From NCBI RefSeq assembly GCF_024166365.1, contig NC_064819.1, forward strand, positions 110,714,293 to 110,778,292: a stretch of DNA of 64,000 nucleotides. Direction: 5' to 3'. This DNA is from Elephas maximus indicus. Taxonomy: Eukaryota; Chordata; Mammalia; Proboscidea; Elephantidae. Shown piece by piece: positions 1 through 11,157 of this stretch (position 1 is its first letter; each line of letters opens with the position of its first letter). The position numbers and the translations under genes are program-made. The notes under the pieces were generated by a model. That model did no database searches, was not told the DNA's origin, and saw only the letters and a program-made list of their open reading frames with translations.

Positions 1-1850
1 GAACTGAGCTCCATAGGGTATTTCTAGCCTCTGTCTTTGATGATGAAGATAACTGAGGATGTCTCCTGCATAACAGTTTTAAAAGATACAATATGTTGAG
101 AATATATTATGTACTAGATTCTTTCCCAACAGTCCAGATAGATAATATATGTGAGTGTGTATTCTCTGTGAAAGCAATTATTGCTCTGCAGAACTGGAAG
201 GTTGCTGGGGGATTGGTGGAAAATTTTGTATAGAGAGCCCAGGGATCCTCTTGAAGCCAAAGGACCTAGACCTCAGTGCCCTAGGGTCAAAGGTATAGGC
301 ATCTTTCAAGTGAGCCTGGGAGGTCCTGACCAGAGCCCAGTGACAGGAAACGGAATGAAGCCCCTGAAATAACTCTTTCACGGGGTTGAAAGGGCAGCGG
401 ATGAGGCATCCCAGTCCAGCCATCCCAGAGGGCTTAAAGAACAGCTACCGGGAAGCTCCCTTGGATGCAGGAGCACTGTCAGGAGGAATCCACTTTCCCT
501 GAGCTTTGAAGAACTCAACAGAAGGGTCAGAGATCTTGACCAGCCCTGCTGTCAAGCACAACCACATTGTTTAAGACAGTGGCCTCTGGCGGCCTCCAGC
601 TTCATGGAGCGGCAGCCTAGTCAGAGGTATTCAGCTTCAGTGAGGGTAGCACTGTTCTCTGGGTCCACATAGTCTGAGTCCTGGTTCCAGCCATGAGGCA
701 GGAGCAGACATGTGTCTCTGAGTCTTGGGCACATCAAGGGAGGGAAGTCCAAGAGCTTGGGCTTATAACTGGGCTACGTGGGGCCTACAGAGGAGGCCTT
801 ACTTATACCCTAGATTTGTACACAGCTCATTCTATGCTCACACCAACCCTATGAAATATGTACTGCTGTTATCAGTATTGCACTGGTAAAAGGACTATGG
901 CCCAGAGGGGTCAAGCAGCCTGTCCTAGACCACACAGCTAGTAAGGCAGGACTGCCTAACATGCAAGGCCACCTTTTTCACCATGCGTCCTGCCACCACT
1001 AACACGGGCCCAGTACCTGATGACTCAAAGGAAACCAGCAATGAAAACTTTTGACCCCACTGGCTCTCTAAATTGAGGAACTCTTCCTCTGGATGGGGAG
1101 GGCTGACACATAGAGAAGCAACACAAATCAATCAGAAGATAGGAGCTGACATCAGGAGAGAGAACTTTAGCATCTGCAAAGCCAAAGCCATCACTCCCAC
1201 TGTCCTGCAAGGCCCCTGGAATATGTGTCATTTGACCTTCTGACACCAGGACTCCCAGGAATGCGTTACCAGGGAAGGAAGTACTGACTGGCCTATCAGC
1301 GCAGATGAAATTGTACGTTGGATTATTTACGGCAGACTAAAACCTGGAGCTAGTGGAAAAGAAAAACACAGTGGCTTCATGTGATGAAGGGAATTTCAAA
1401 AGTCTAATGAGCCCATGCTTAGGTGAGCTGCCCGAGATGGCCAGGCAGCCAAGTGGGCAGCTTGGGGAATGATAGAGAACATCATAAGATTCAATCCCAT
1501 TTGTGACTAGAAGTCAGATGATCACACCACAGGTCATCATGACTTGACTTGTGCCCTTAACTATTGTCAAAGCCTTTCAGGTTACTCAGCAAATGAAATC
1601 ACCAGTCATTTCCACTGGACAATCTGCCAGGCTCTACTTTATTTTCCCGACACAGAATTGATGATTATTTGACTAGAGGGATGCCACACGCTGACTGTTC
1701 TGGAGTCCCTTGGATACAGTTTTAGTCCATCAGCATCTATTAACTGAGCACTGAATGGATGCAAGTCCTCTATCAACAGTAGTCCTGACCAGGTTGTCCT
1801 AGAGCCTTTGGAAGGTCTGGAAATTAATCTGCAGTAGAGAGGCCACCGGG
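1..1850. other. CLIC5 intron 1, mostly unassigned sequence
   Basis: No exon is recognised here. One ancient MIR-like segment lies at about 815-965. The rest is unique-looking intronic DNA in which I see no further element. CLIC5 exon 2 (the CPFS redox motif) is not present. Confidence 0.6.
815..965 (-). repeat. MIR SINE fragment
   Basis: The segment reads like a reversed MIR. It has a run resembling tcac-caaccctatgaaatatgtact, then a degraded gaggggtcaagcagcctgtcc, then cacacagctagtaaggcag. It is ancient and diverged. Confidence 0.6.
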
Positions 1851-2050
1851 CGTCCCTGGGTGGCGCAAATGGTTAATGCCTCCGGCTGCTCGCCAAAAGG
1901 TTGGAGGTTCGAGGCCACCCAGAAGTGCCTTGGAAGAAAGCCCTGGTGATCTCCTTCAGAAAAATCAGCCACGAAAACTCTATGAGTCACAATTCTACTC
2001 TGACACACATAGGGTCACCGTGAGTTGGAATCAACTTGACAGCCTATCGT
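1851..2050 (+). mobile_element. AfroSINE, older subfamily
   Basis: A tRNA-like head (ccctgggtggcgcaaatgg, B-box-like ggttcgaggcc) is followed by the body of the older subtype (gaaaaatcagccacgaaaac) and the RTE-like end (agggtcaccgtgagttgg). It is complete but diverged. Confidence 0.85.
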
Positions 2051-3367
2051 CTATTTAGTAATAGACAGGCTGCCCACTTTAGCCATGGCAGGAGCTGCCC
2101 GCTATTGGACTCGCCTCTGATTATGACTCAGTGGCTCTCCACCATAGCTGCACGCTGAGATCACCCAGGGGCAGAGGTAAAACAATGTGTCTGTGTCCCA
2201 CCTATGGAGACTATGATGTAATTGACCAGGGAAGCAGCCTGGCATCAGGAGTTTTTAAAATCTTCACAGCTGATTTGAATATTTGAATATGTAGCCATCT
2301 TCATGGAAACCACTGGTTTCTCTTGAAACCCTTGCCTCTGGCCCAAGAGATATTTGTTACTAATTTGCCTGTCATAGTCACTTTGCTTTTGTAGATTTCT
2401 ACATCTGGAGCCTAGCAATGGAACTGGGGTGGAGAAGGCTATATAGATGGGAGGAATACCTTACCTAATACGTCCAGCACATTCTGTGCTTGTCTTTCCA
2501 AATCACTTTCTGTTTTGCTTTACTTCTTTGTTCTTTTTTCTTTGAATAAGCTACACTCCCCACCATTATCAATGCTCTAGCCTGTTGTCCTCCCTTCCTG
2601 ATCAAAGTCCAAACTGCATATGATCTCATTTATTCTCAAAATATCCCAAGTGAGGGAGGAGCCAGGCCTTTGTTCCCTAAAGCATATCAGGGACATGCAG
2701 ATCCAGGAAGGTTCTATCTGCTACGGATCTCATATCATTTTTGAAGTCAGTGTGTTTACAGCCATTTTCAATTTACAAAGTGCTTTCACTTTTTTCTTCA
2801 CTTATATGTCCCCGTGGACTCCTCACAGCAAGTCTGTGATGACTATTTTCATAACTAGAGTGGCTCCACATCCTGATTTCCCGTAAACAAAGCCCGGTAC
2901 TCCAGTCTAATCATTGGGAGCACCCCCTTTTACTCTCAAAGTATCTTGGCTTAGGTAATAAATTATGTGGTCTTTCAGTTTATAGCCTTCTTCTTGTTTT
3001 AAGAGGAGGCTCATAGAAGTTAAATAATTTGTTCAGAGTCATTAATTAGAGGCAGAGGCAAGACTTGAACTCAATTCCCTTTTCTCCAAATCTCTGCCCC
3101 CCTCCACTCCCATCCACCGTATCACAGAACAGTGGAATCAGAGTGATCTAATCTAACACTTCTTATTATCATTAAAGAAACTAAAAATTGATCTCTTAAA
3201 AGTCTTCATTAGAATGTAGATGTTCTTTGGGAGGGAAAGACTTGGAGTGCAGAGCAGGGCAGGGTGACAGTCTCTGGGAAAGCTCGTTATTGACACATCA
3301 GATTAGAAAATTATAAATAATTATCATCTTGGATGGTATTTGAGAGCCTAAATTGGCAAAACAAGGT
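2051..3367. other. CLIC5 intron 1, no gene
   Basis: No coding exon is seen. A heavily decayed MIR-like stretch may span about 2750-3085 (ttaaataatttgttcagagtc, cttgaactcaattcc). The remainder is unassigned. Confidence 0.45.
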
Positions 3368-3531
3368 ACAAAGCCAACCCGTTGCCATCAAGTCTATTCT
3401 GACTCATAGCAACCCTATAGGACAGAGTAGAACTGCCCCATAGAGTCTCCACGGAGTGGCTGGTGGATTCGAACTGCCATTATTTTGGTTAGCAGCCTGA
3501 GCTCTTAGCCACTGCACCACCAGAGTGCCAA
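3368..3531 (-). mobile_element. AfroSINE, short form
   Basis: The reverse-complement SINE runs from the tail (ccgttgccatcaagtctatt) to the head (cactgcaccaccag). The central segment seen in long copies is missing, as in other short-form copies here. Confidence 0.9.
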
Positions 3532-3627
3532 TAAAATACAAGGCCCAGCAAATGGGTATTTAGGAAAAAGCAAGAAATTTAGAGTTTAAAATGTTAGATT
3601 TGAGGAGTGGTCAGAATCTTATTTGCT

Positions 3628-3833
3628 GTGTCTGTTGTTGTGTGTTGTTAATTCTGCCTCATAGCGACCCTAGGGCACAGTAGAATTGCACCATAGAATT
3701 TCCTAGGCTTCTGTAAATCTTTACAGAAGCAGATTGCCAGGTCTTTTCTCCCACAGAGTGGCTGGTTGGGTTTGAACCAGTAATCTCTAGGTTAGCAGCC
3801 AAGCATTTTAACCATTGTGCCACCAGGGCTCCT
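3628..3833 (-). mobile_element. AfroSINE, long form
   Basis: The reversed copy has the long body (ctgtaaatctttacagaagc, tctcccacagagtggctgg) and a head ending in caccagggctcc. It lies in CLIC5 intron 1. Confidence 0.9.
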
Positions 3834-6219
3834 TTTATTTGCTGTCTACCTCTGGGCATTTCACACACGCTTGCTGAGCGCATGTGTTGTCCAATCATAA
3901 AACGGGACTACTCATCATGTTGATTTCCCTGGGTCATTACACAACGAGAGCAAACTGCCATTCTTTACGAAGGGCTTTCACTACACTAAGGCTCAGGATA
4001 CCACTGTTAGCCAGGATTATTTATTTTCTCCATTTTCACACGAGTGAACCAAGGCTCGTGAACAAGGATGATGAGTATCAAATGAGGTATATGAGCTCCA
4101 CAAATTCTAAAATGTGGCCATTTATTATTAGTAGTAGTAATAGATAATGATTACCAATTGACGTAGGAGAGAAGTGAATGTCCTTGAAACTCCCTGGGCA
4201 ACTGAGGTTTAGGATGGCAGACAGGGGCCAGGTGGACAGGTTGTGGTGGGGGTAAGGGTCCCCTCCATGGGGTGCTGAAGATGACCAGCAATAGTGACTG
4301 TAACTGGCTGGGGCCCACTCTGGGTGGCTTCATAGAAACTCACTCGCCCTGCCCTACAAATCGCACCTCGGTTAACTGACACTTTCTACAAGAAGGACTT
4401 TCTCTTTATGGGAATCATATAGGTTTGAGAAACTTCAAACTTTGGAAAAGCCTGAATCTGTAAATCAGGACGTCGCTTCCCTGCTATGAAACAGTCCGAG
4501 GCCTGGTCAGTGTCTTCATTTCACAATATTTCCAGCCTTTACTTGTCCCTGTGATGACAACCCACCAGAAGTTCAGAGAGGAGAGACGGAATCAAAATAG
4601 CTTTCCTACCTGATGTTTTGTTCTTCCCATCACTTTGGTTTTTGAGCTAACCGTGAAGGCCTGCCTGGCTCTCATGGATTGCTTTCCTTTAGGGAAAAAC
4701 AAATCACAACACAGGCATTTTAGAATTCTTTGGGGGCACTGGGGACTGTGCAGTGAGCTTTTTGTATAAATGGAGAAAGCCTCCAAAGCTGCCAACGCAA
4801 AATTGCAAAGGTGCAGATAGAATTGGCCTCCACGCCTAGTGGTGGGGCCAAGAGCTCCTTTGGCTCTAAAGGGCCAATTTGTGTTTCAAATATCTTTCAG
4901 GAACCTGACACCCTGAAACTACCTACTCCCAGGGGATCTGAGTGAGGTCCTAGAATAGCTTTCTTCAAGGAGAGCAGCAAGGCTCATCGCTTTTTTAAAG
5001 CTTCCCTTATTCACTCCCTAGACTGCAGGCCTGGACGTGGGGGTTAAGGGCACCTCCTGACTGCCCTATGGTCCAGCACTGCCCAGCTCAGCCACAGGAC
5101 ACAGACTCAGAGAGATACGACTGTGTCTGCCAGACTACCTGGAAATCCTGCCCTGAGAGGTCCCGGTAATCACACGAAAGCAACAGAGGTAACTAAACAG
5201 CCTGAGGAGCATAAGTGTCAGTAAATTACCAGCATGATTTTTATGGATAATTTTGAAAACTAAATACAAAGGATGTACAACGCATTAGAAGAAGTTTCGC
5301 AGACGGAAGGCTGGGCCAACCGGGATGGGTCACTTCTTAAGTGTAAAATAAGTCACAACTGATATTATGTTGTTAGGAGTCAAAATATATCAAAGACCAA
5401 AAGGTTGTTATCAAGGTTTGTCTAGAACTTAACAACTTCTGCAAAAATCTCTAATTATTTAATTAGCTGATAGATAGGGCCCCTTTTCACAAAACGAAGT
5501 CTTCTCCATTCCAGAGTATATGTGCATTTTAAATTCAGCCAGAAGGCCCCTGGCAGACACCAAGGACTCTTCCCATCTCACTTACCTGTATATTTCTAGG
5601 AAAACTTTGCACTCTAAGGGCCTTTTTTCCCCCGATTTTTGAAAGGTCTTGACATACGGGCAGCCTGCTGAGTCCCCATCCCCCAAGTCCTGGCCACTCT
5701 CTCTGCTCAGTCCTGGAGGCAACGCTCCTGAGGCCTCAGGTTTCCAGGCTTCTGCGGTGTCGACTCTGAGGACTGATCAAATGTTTCTTTCTCATTACAC
5801 CAGCGGACTGGAAACGCTGCCTCTGGCCTCCATCCTCCCTCCCGCAGGTCACAAATGAAGTACAGGAGCTTTGACGCTAGCCCGTTTCTGCACAGGCAGT
5901 AAGGCGATTTAATTTTGCACTGTACCCCTGCATCCCAGTCTGCCCCGGGCTGACCGGGAGCTTTTCCTTATTACCGAACCCACAGCATTTCCTGATACTA
6001 CACTGCCTACTTAGACTTTTGACAATAACATCAGGGAAGAGGTGTTCGTTTTCTGCTTCGCAGGCCACAAAGCAAGAAAATACCTATGTTTTCCATTGCT
6101 TTTATTTTAGCTCTAAGTAAAAGAGAATTTTAAGAAGTATGTTATTTTTTGTTTGCACAACTTAATTATATCAATAATGTTTCCTTCTCTCCTACTCCCT
6201 CTCTCCCCGCCCCATTTTA
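3834..6219. other. CLIC5 intron 1, unique-looking
   Basis: No exon, RNA gene or recognisable mobile element was seen. Low repeat content close to the promoter is compatible with regulatory sequence, but nothing specific can be named. Confidence 0.4.
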
Positions 6220-7200
6220 GAAAAAAGAGTCACGGGCGCAGGCTCTTGCCATCTCCCTACACCGGGAGATGCCCTTCAGGACAAGCCAGAAGCGCGCTCA
6301 GCCCGGGCTCTGAACCCGTCCGGCAGCGGGTTTGACAAACTGCCCGCCGAGTCTTCAAGAAGACAGCCACCTGCCGAATTGCACCTGAGTCCATTTGTCC
6401 CGGGAGCCCGGAGGCGAGGCGCTGGGTTGTGGAAAGGGCACCTAGGGGACCGCGAGGGTCCTGTGCTGCCGTCCCTGGGGAGGGTACGGAGTCCCAGCGC
6501 TGTCTGCGCCCAGGACACGTGAGCCGGCTGGAGGCGCGGCAGGTGCGCGCTGGGCTCCGGGACGTCGACCTACCTTCACGAAGAGCTCGATCTCGGGGTC
6601 CCTGTCGTCCCCGTTAGCCGTCACCGAGTCCGTCATGCTGTCTACGCCCAGGACCACCGTCCCGGGCCTGGGAGGCACCACCTCTGCGACGCCCAGGCCA
6701 GCGCTCTGCACTCCTGTTCCTGCCCAGCGAGGCCCCTCTTCAGAGCTGTGTTTAATTTTTTTTTTTTTTTTTAATTATCTATTTCTCAAGCCAGGGACAG
6801 CGGTGGCTGAGAGATGAATGCCCCAGGTAATCACAAGAAAAAAAAAAAAAAAAGCCAGGAGGGGAAAGGGGGCAAGGGGTAAAGTCGGGTTCAGGGGTGG
6901 CAGCAGGTCCTGGGAGCAACAAGTGCCAGGCTGCCGGGAGGTGTCACGGTGTCACAGGATCCGCGCCTGTCAGAGATCCCGCGGCCGCAGCCAACGCGCC
7001 CAAAATAGACGGTGGCCGGGGGCGGGGTCAGCCCGGGCGGCGGGGCGCTGCGCCCCGGGAGTGCCGGCCTCCTTGGCCTCCGCCCCCGCCCAGAGACCGG
7101 CTAGGACAGGAGGCGCCGACTGAGCGGATCCCCAGACGGCCACCAAGGCCAAGGGGGTGGCAGAGGGGGCACGAGGGGAGGAGGAGAGAAGAGAGGGGAT
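6220..7200 (-). promoter_or_regulatory. CLIC5: CpG-rich promoter / 5' region of CLIC5A
   Basis: This is the only strongly GC- and CpG-rich stretch in the window and it contains the CLIC5A start codon at 6636. GC-rich blocks such as the one around 7010-7100 look like an unmethylated CpG island. The 5'UTR and transcription start must lie at coordinates above 6636, but I cannot place the start site. A T run (6756-6772) and an A run (6836-6853) interrupt the island. No convincing TATA box is seen at a fixed distance. The island continues into the start of intron 1 (6220-6573). Confidence 0.75.
6574..6636 (-). CDS. CLIC5: CLIC5 isoform A, first coding exon
   Basis: The minus strand encodes 21 codons, starting MTDSVTANG and ending DPEIELFVK. 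The exon stops at AAG followed by a good splice donor, GTAGGT, at 6573-6568. From memory the human CLIC5A N-terminus is the same except alanine instead of valine at residue 5. The start ATG (6636-6634) has A at -3. CLIC5 is a GST-fold, glutaredoxin-like chloride intracellular channel family protein. It is linked to ezrin and cortical actin in stereocilia, podocyte foot processes and placental microvilli. This exon supplies only the variable N-terminal arm and the first strand residues (IELFVK). The redox CPFS motif and the rest of the fold are encoded by later exons at lower coordinates outside the window. The open frame continues upstream to a GTG at 6711 with no ATG, so I keep the MTDS start. 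Confidence 0.92.
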
Positions 7201-7600
7201 GGCTTTACCGTCTTCTGTTTTTTTTAGTAAAGCATCAGCCTCTCCAAGTTACTCTACTACCAGCGTTACCCACTTGAAAAGCCCCTTCTTCCCTTAGAGA
7301 TGCTCCAGATGGGGGGGTAGCTGAGGGGTACAGGGGAGGGACGGAAAGGACCCCGAAAACAGGGCATTTGCTATCCTAGCGCTGAACAAATGGAGTAGGG
7401 CATGGCAGAGGGGTGGGGCAGGAGAAGCTGGTAACCAGCACGTCAGGCAACGGGGTCAGGTGCAGCCAGAGCCAAGTATCCGTGTCTTTTATTCAGCCTT
7501 ATGTGTTTGCTTGCTTCCCCTTTCCTTCTTATTCTCCCCCCTCCCCTCTCCTCTTCTTTCCCCTCATTTCTGTTCTTTTCTCTCTTTTTTCTTTTTAGTG
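7201..7600. other. Upstream flank, purine/pyrimidine-rich
   Basis: This is the edge of the CpG island, followed by a pyrimidine-rich stretch at about 7510-7600 (runs of ctcccctctcctcttc type). No gene is seen. Confidence 0.5.
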
Positions 7601-7930
7601 AAGTATGGTACACAGAGAAGTGCATACATTTATGATGTGTACAGTTCAATGAATGTTCAGAAGTTGAGCCCACCCATGTAACCAGCTGAAGAAACAAAAT
7701 GTTTAGCTACGTCCCCTCCCCAGGGTAACTATTATCCTGACTTCCAACAGCACAGATTAGTTTTGCATGGAATCTTACATATATATACAGTACCCTGGTA
7801 ACTGGCTTCTTTGCTCACCATTGTGTTTGTGAGGTTCATCCATTCAGATGTGTGTAGTTGGAGACCATCCATTTTCATTGCCACAATTTATTTATCCGCT
7901 TCTGTTGATGGACCTTATGTGATATGGATC

Positions 7931-8116
7931 CAAAAAACCACAGCCATAGAGTTAATTCTGACTCACGGCAAACCCACAGGGTTTCCAAGGCTGTAAATCT
8001 CTACAGAAGCAGATGCCACATCTTTCTCCTGTGGAGCTACTGGTGGTTTTGATCAGCCAACCTTTCGATCAGCAGCCGATTGATCGCTTTAATCACCGAG
8101 CCACCAGGACTCCTGT
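7931..8116 (-). mobile_element. AfroSINE, long form
   Basis: Reversed SINE inside the old L1 piece. The flanks carry an imperfect duplication (gtgatatggat on the left, gtggtatggat on the right), consistent with a target-site duplication. Confidence 0.85.
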
Positions 8117-8162
8117 GGTATGGATACTGGGGCTATAAACATTTTATCTATGTATCAATCAA

Positions 8163-8375
8163 ATGGAGTCTCTGAGTGGCATAAACAATTAAGCACTCCA
8201 CTACTAGCCAAAAGGTTGGCGGTTCAAACCCACCCCGATGCACCCTGGAAGATAGGCCTGGTGATCTGCTTCTGAAAGATCACAGTTTTGAAAGCCCTGT
8301 GGAGAAGTTCTACTCTGCACACATGGGGTGACCATGAGTCAGAATTAACTGGACAACAACTAACAACCAAAAAAC
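8163..8375 (+). mobile_element. AfroSINE, older subfamily
   Basis: Head gagtctctgagtggcataaac, B-box region ggcggttcaaaccc, body with gaagataggcctggtgatc, and end ggggtgaccatgagtcag followed by a caacaactaacaac tail. Confidence 0.88.
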
Positions 8376-8376
8376 T

Positions 8377-8528
8377 GAAAACCAAACCTGTTGCCATCAA
8401 GTCGATTCCAACTCATAGGACAGAGTAGAGCTGCCCCATAGAGTTTCCAAGGAACTCCTGGTGGATTTGAACTGCTGCCCTTTTGGTTAGCAGCTGTAGC
8501 ACTTAACCACTGTGCCACCAGGGTTTCC
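8377..8528 (-). mobile_element. AfroSINE, short form
   Basis: Reversed short SINE, abutting the plus-strand SINE just before it and so forming a head-out inverted pair. It ends in the head sequence ccaccagggtttcc. Confidence 0.9.
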
Positions 8529-9151
8529 GAAGTAACAACAACAATAACCTATCAGCATCATTTGGTAAACACATGAACTCTTTTCTGTTGGGTTTTGTGG
8601 CATTTATATTAACTAAACATTAAAGAGTTTAGTCTTTGCCCTCAGATCCTGAGATATAATCTCTAAAAAAAACCTTGGAATTTAAGTATCTTCAAGAAGG
8701 ACTTCAGACCACAGATAACTAACAGGCTAGGTGAAATGTTGAGGTGGCCCTGGGGTAGGGGCTGGCCAGGCCAGAAACACCCACTTCATGATCACCTCGT
8801 GATATTTACTGGCCTCAGGGAAGAGTGGCTGGAATTTGCATGATGTAGTGGGACCTCCAATAAAAGCTCTGGATGCTGAAGATCCATGCACGTGAGATGG
8901 TAGCACACCCTTTGGGACATGGAAGCTCTGTGCTGGAAACCCTCCCAGACCTTGCCCTTTGCGTCTCTTAATTTGGGTCCTTTTTTTGTTATAATAAAGC
9001 CATAATTCTAAGTATAATGCTTTCCATGAGTTCTGAGTCATTCTAGCGAATTATCAAACACAAAGGAGTAGTAGAAGTCAGCAGGTCAGAAATGAGGGAG
9101 CTCAGGAGAGCCCCAGCTTGCAGCTGGAAATCAAGGGGGTAGAGGGAAATC

Positions 9152-9562
9152 AAGAAGCCCTGCTAGTGCTGTGGTTAAGTGCTCGGCTGCTAACCAAAAG
9201 GTCAAGTTTTCAAAACTGCCAGCTGCTCTACGGGAGAAAGATGTGACAGTCAGCTCCAATAAAGATTCCCAAAAAACCAAACCCACCGCTTTTAAGTTGA
9301 TTCCGACTCATACGGGCCCTATATAGCAGAGTAGAACTGCCCCACTGGGTTTCCAAGACTGTAAATCTTTACGGAAGCAGACTGCCACATCTTTCTCCAG
9401 AGAACTGGCTGGTGGGTTGGAACTGCTGACTTTTTTTGGTGAGCAGCTGAGTGTTAACCATTGCAGCCTTGGAAACCCTATGGGGCAATTCTACTCTGCC
9501 CTATAGGGTCTCTATGAGTCGGAATAGACTCAATGGAGACGAGCTTGGTTTTGGTTTTGGTT
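9152..9562 (+). mobile_element. AfroSINE split by another AfroSINE
   Basis: The head and first half lie at 9152-9270 (ctgctaaccaaaaggtcaag, gggagaaagatgtgac). The second half lies at 9463-9562 (gcagccttggaaaccctatg, agggtctctatgagtcgg). The gap holds a minus-strand copy (9271-9462). The whole complex sits in an LTR that itself sits in an old L1. Confidence 0.88.
9271..9462 (-). mobile_element. AfroSINE nested inside another SINE
   Basis: Reversed long-form copy from its tail (aaaaaaccaaacccaccgc) to its head (gagcagctgagtgttaacc). It interrupts the plus-strand SINE right after its aaagatt motif. Confidence 0.88.
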
Positions 9563-10225
9563 AGAGGAAATCCCCTGAGTTTATAATCAGCAGGTTAGAC
9601 GTGTGGGAGCCCAGGGGGACTCCCAAGCTTGTGCCTGGCATCCTGAAGGAGTAGAGGGAAGCCCAGAATTTATAGCCAGCAGGTCAGAAGTAAAGGTGTA
9701 TAGACACCCAGACTCGCAGCTGGTATCTGCCTATTTGGCAGTCTGAAGGACAGTATCCTTTTAACTTGTGAGATCAGACCTGTCTCTGGGTGGCCAGGGA
9801 CAGAGAAGGAAGTGCTGCATGGGGGGCAGCTGATGTCAGAGCTGAAGAAAGAAATAAAAAGGTGGATATTTGATTTACCTTCACAGATATACGCTCAGGA
9901 GTAGAACTGCTGGGCCACAGAGGATGTGAATGCTCTTCCTGAGTAAATACCACCCAACAGTTTTCCAAGGTGGTTGTACAGATTTACATGCCCACCCTTT
10001 CTTTCTTTTAAAAATAGGTACTACGACTTTTGTGTCTGGAATCTGGTCAACTTCTTTGTTTTCTTTTCCTTTTCTTGAATTAATATCCTCTTTGTGCTCT
10101 GCCCTGCTTTACTTACAAATATAATAAATTATATGTTTATTTCATAGCTTTATAGGGAAAAAAATTAACCACTTAGTTAGTAAGAAAAATAAATAACAGT
10201 ACTTTAGTACCAAGAAAAAATGCTT

Positions 10226-10626
10226 TGCTGTTGTTAGTTGCCATTGAGTCAGCTCTGACTTATGGGAACATTATGTATAACAGAAAAAAAATTGCCCAGT
10301 CCATCTTGGTGATCATCATTATGTTTGAGTCCATTGGTGTGGTTATTGTGTCAATTCATCTCATTGAAGGTTTCCTCCATTTTTGCTGACTAGAGCTCTT
10401 CTTTAGCAAACATGATGTCCTTTTCTAGCAACTGGTCTTTTCTGATAATGTGTCCAGAGAAAGTAAGTCAAAGTCTCACCATCCTTGCTTATAAGGAGTA
10501 CACTGGTTGTATTTCTTCTAAGACTGATTTGTTTGTTCTTTTGGCAGTTTACCGTATATCCAGTATTCTTCACCAATGCCACAATTCAAATGCATCGATT
10601 CTTCTTTTTTTCATTGCCTAGCTTTC
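10226..10626 (-). mobile_element. RTE-type LINE 3' fragment
   Basis: Reversed 3' part of the same LINE as at 52315-55498. It has ttgttagttgccattgagtc at the 3' end, then the segment for the last coding part (catgatgtccttttctag, gactgatttgtttgttc) and acaattcaaatgcatcgatt. It ends where an ERVL-MaLR-like LTR begins. Confidence 0.88.
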
Positions 10627-11152
10627 AGTCTTGGTTAACTAGTGCTGCTATTAACAGAAATACTACCAATGGATGGCTTGAACAAAGAGAAATTTATTTT
10701 CTCACAGTCTAGTAAGCTAGAAGTCCAAATTCAGGGTGCCAGGTCCAGGGGAAGGCTTTCTCTCTCTGTCGGTTCTGGGGGAAGGTCCTTGTCCTCAATC
10801 TTCCCCCAATCGAGGAGCTTCTCAGGCGCAGGGACCCTGTGTCTCTGCTCCTGATGCTGCTTTCTCGGTGGTATGAGGTCCCCAGCACTCTGCTTGCTTC
10901 CCTTTCCTTTTATCCTTGTAAGATGAAAGGTGGTGCAGACCACACCCCAGGGAAGCTCCCTTTACATTGGATCAGGGATGGGACCTAAGCAAGAGTGATA
11001 CATCCCATTCTAATCTTCTTTAACTGCAGGCAGAGATTATGATTTATAACATGTAGGAAAATGACAAAATGGAGGACAACCACACAATGCTGGGAATCAT
11101 GGCCTCACCAAGTTGGCACATATTTTTGGGGAACACAATTCAGTCTATTACA
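10627..11152 (-). mobile_element. ERVL-MaLR-like solo LTR
   Basis: The sequence reads as a reversed MaLR/MLT-type LTR. Its left edge has ggttaactagtgctgctatt and agagaaatttattttctcac, and its right edge has ggaacacaattcagtctatt. It is flanked by a perfect 5-bp duplication, ctttc (10622-10626 and 11153-11157), the size usual for this group. It is about 526 bp and closely resembles the LTR at 20312-20825. The short open frames inside it are not genes. Confidence 0.82.
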
Positions 11153-11157
11153 CTTTC

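Larger units (their letters stand above)
8596..9880 (+). mobile_element. ERV-type LTR with internal tandem repeat, interrupted by SINEs
   Basis: The segment separates two pieces of the old L1 and reads as a long terminal repeat. It has a polyadenylation-type region (ttgttataataaagccata), then gagttctgagtcattctagcg, which is typical of some class I/III LTRs. It then has about three diverged copies of a roughly 95-bp unit at 9073-9150, 9563-9663 and 9664-9762. Each unit contains a cagcaggtcagaa-like core and gcagctggaa/gcagctggta-like text. A SINE complex splits the array at about 9152-9562. LTR ends and family are not certain and no target duplication was confirmed. Confidence 0.5.
7600..10000 (-). 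mobile_element. Old L1 (L1M-type) fragment, split by later insertions
   Basis: Pieces at about 7600-7930, 8117-8162, 8535-8595 and 9880-10000 join into one ancient L1 3' region that is common in mammals. Recognisable phrases are gtacagttcaatgaatgttc, atttatttatccgcttctgttgatggac and ctcaggagtagaactgctggg, followed by acagttttccaaggtggttgtac. Orientation is inferred from the usual L1 layout. SINEs and an LTR were inserted between the pieces. Confidence 0.6.

Noticed and set aside
6637..6711. In-frame N-terminal extension of CLIC5A starting at 6711 on the minus strand
   Set aside because: The first codon is GTG, not ATG, and no in-frame ATG lies upstream before the A-rich tract. The known CLIC5A start (MTDS) has a good context.
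6818..7277. Two plus-strand open frames of 101 and 126 codons in the CpG island
   Set aside because: Arg/Pro/Gly/Ala-rich translations are typical of stop-poor GC-rich DNA. No family resemblance, and they oppose CLIC5.
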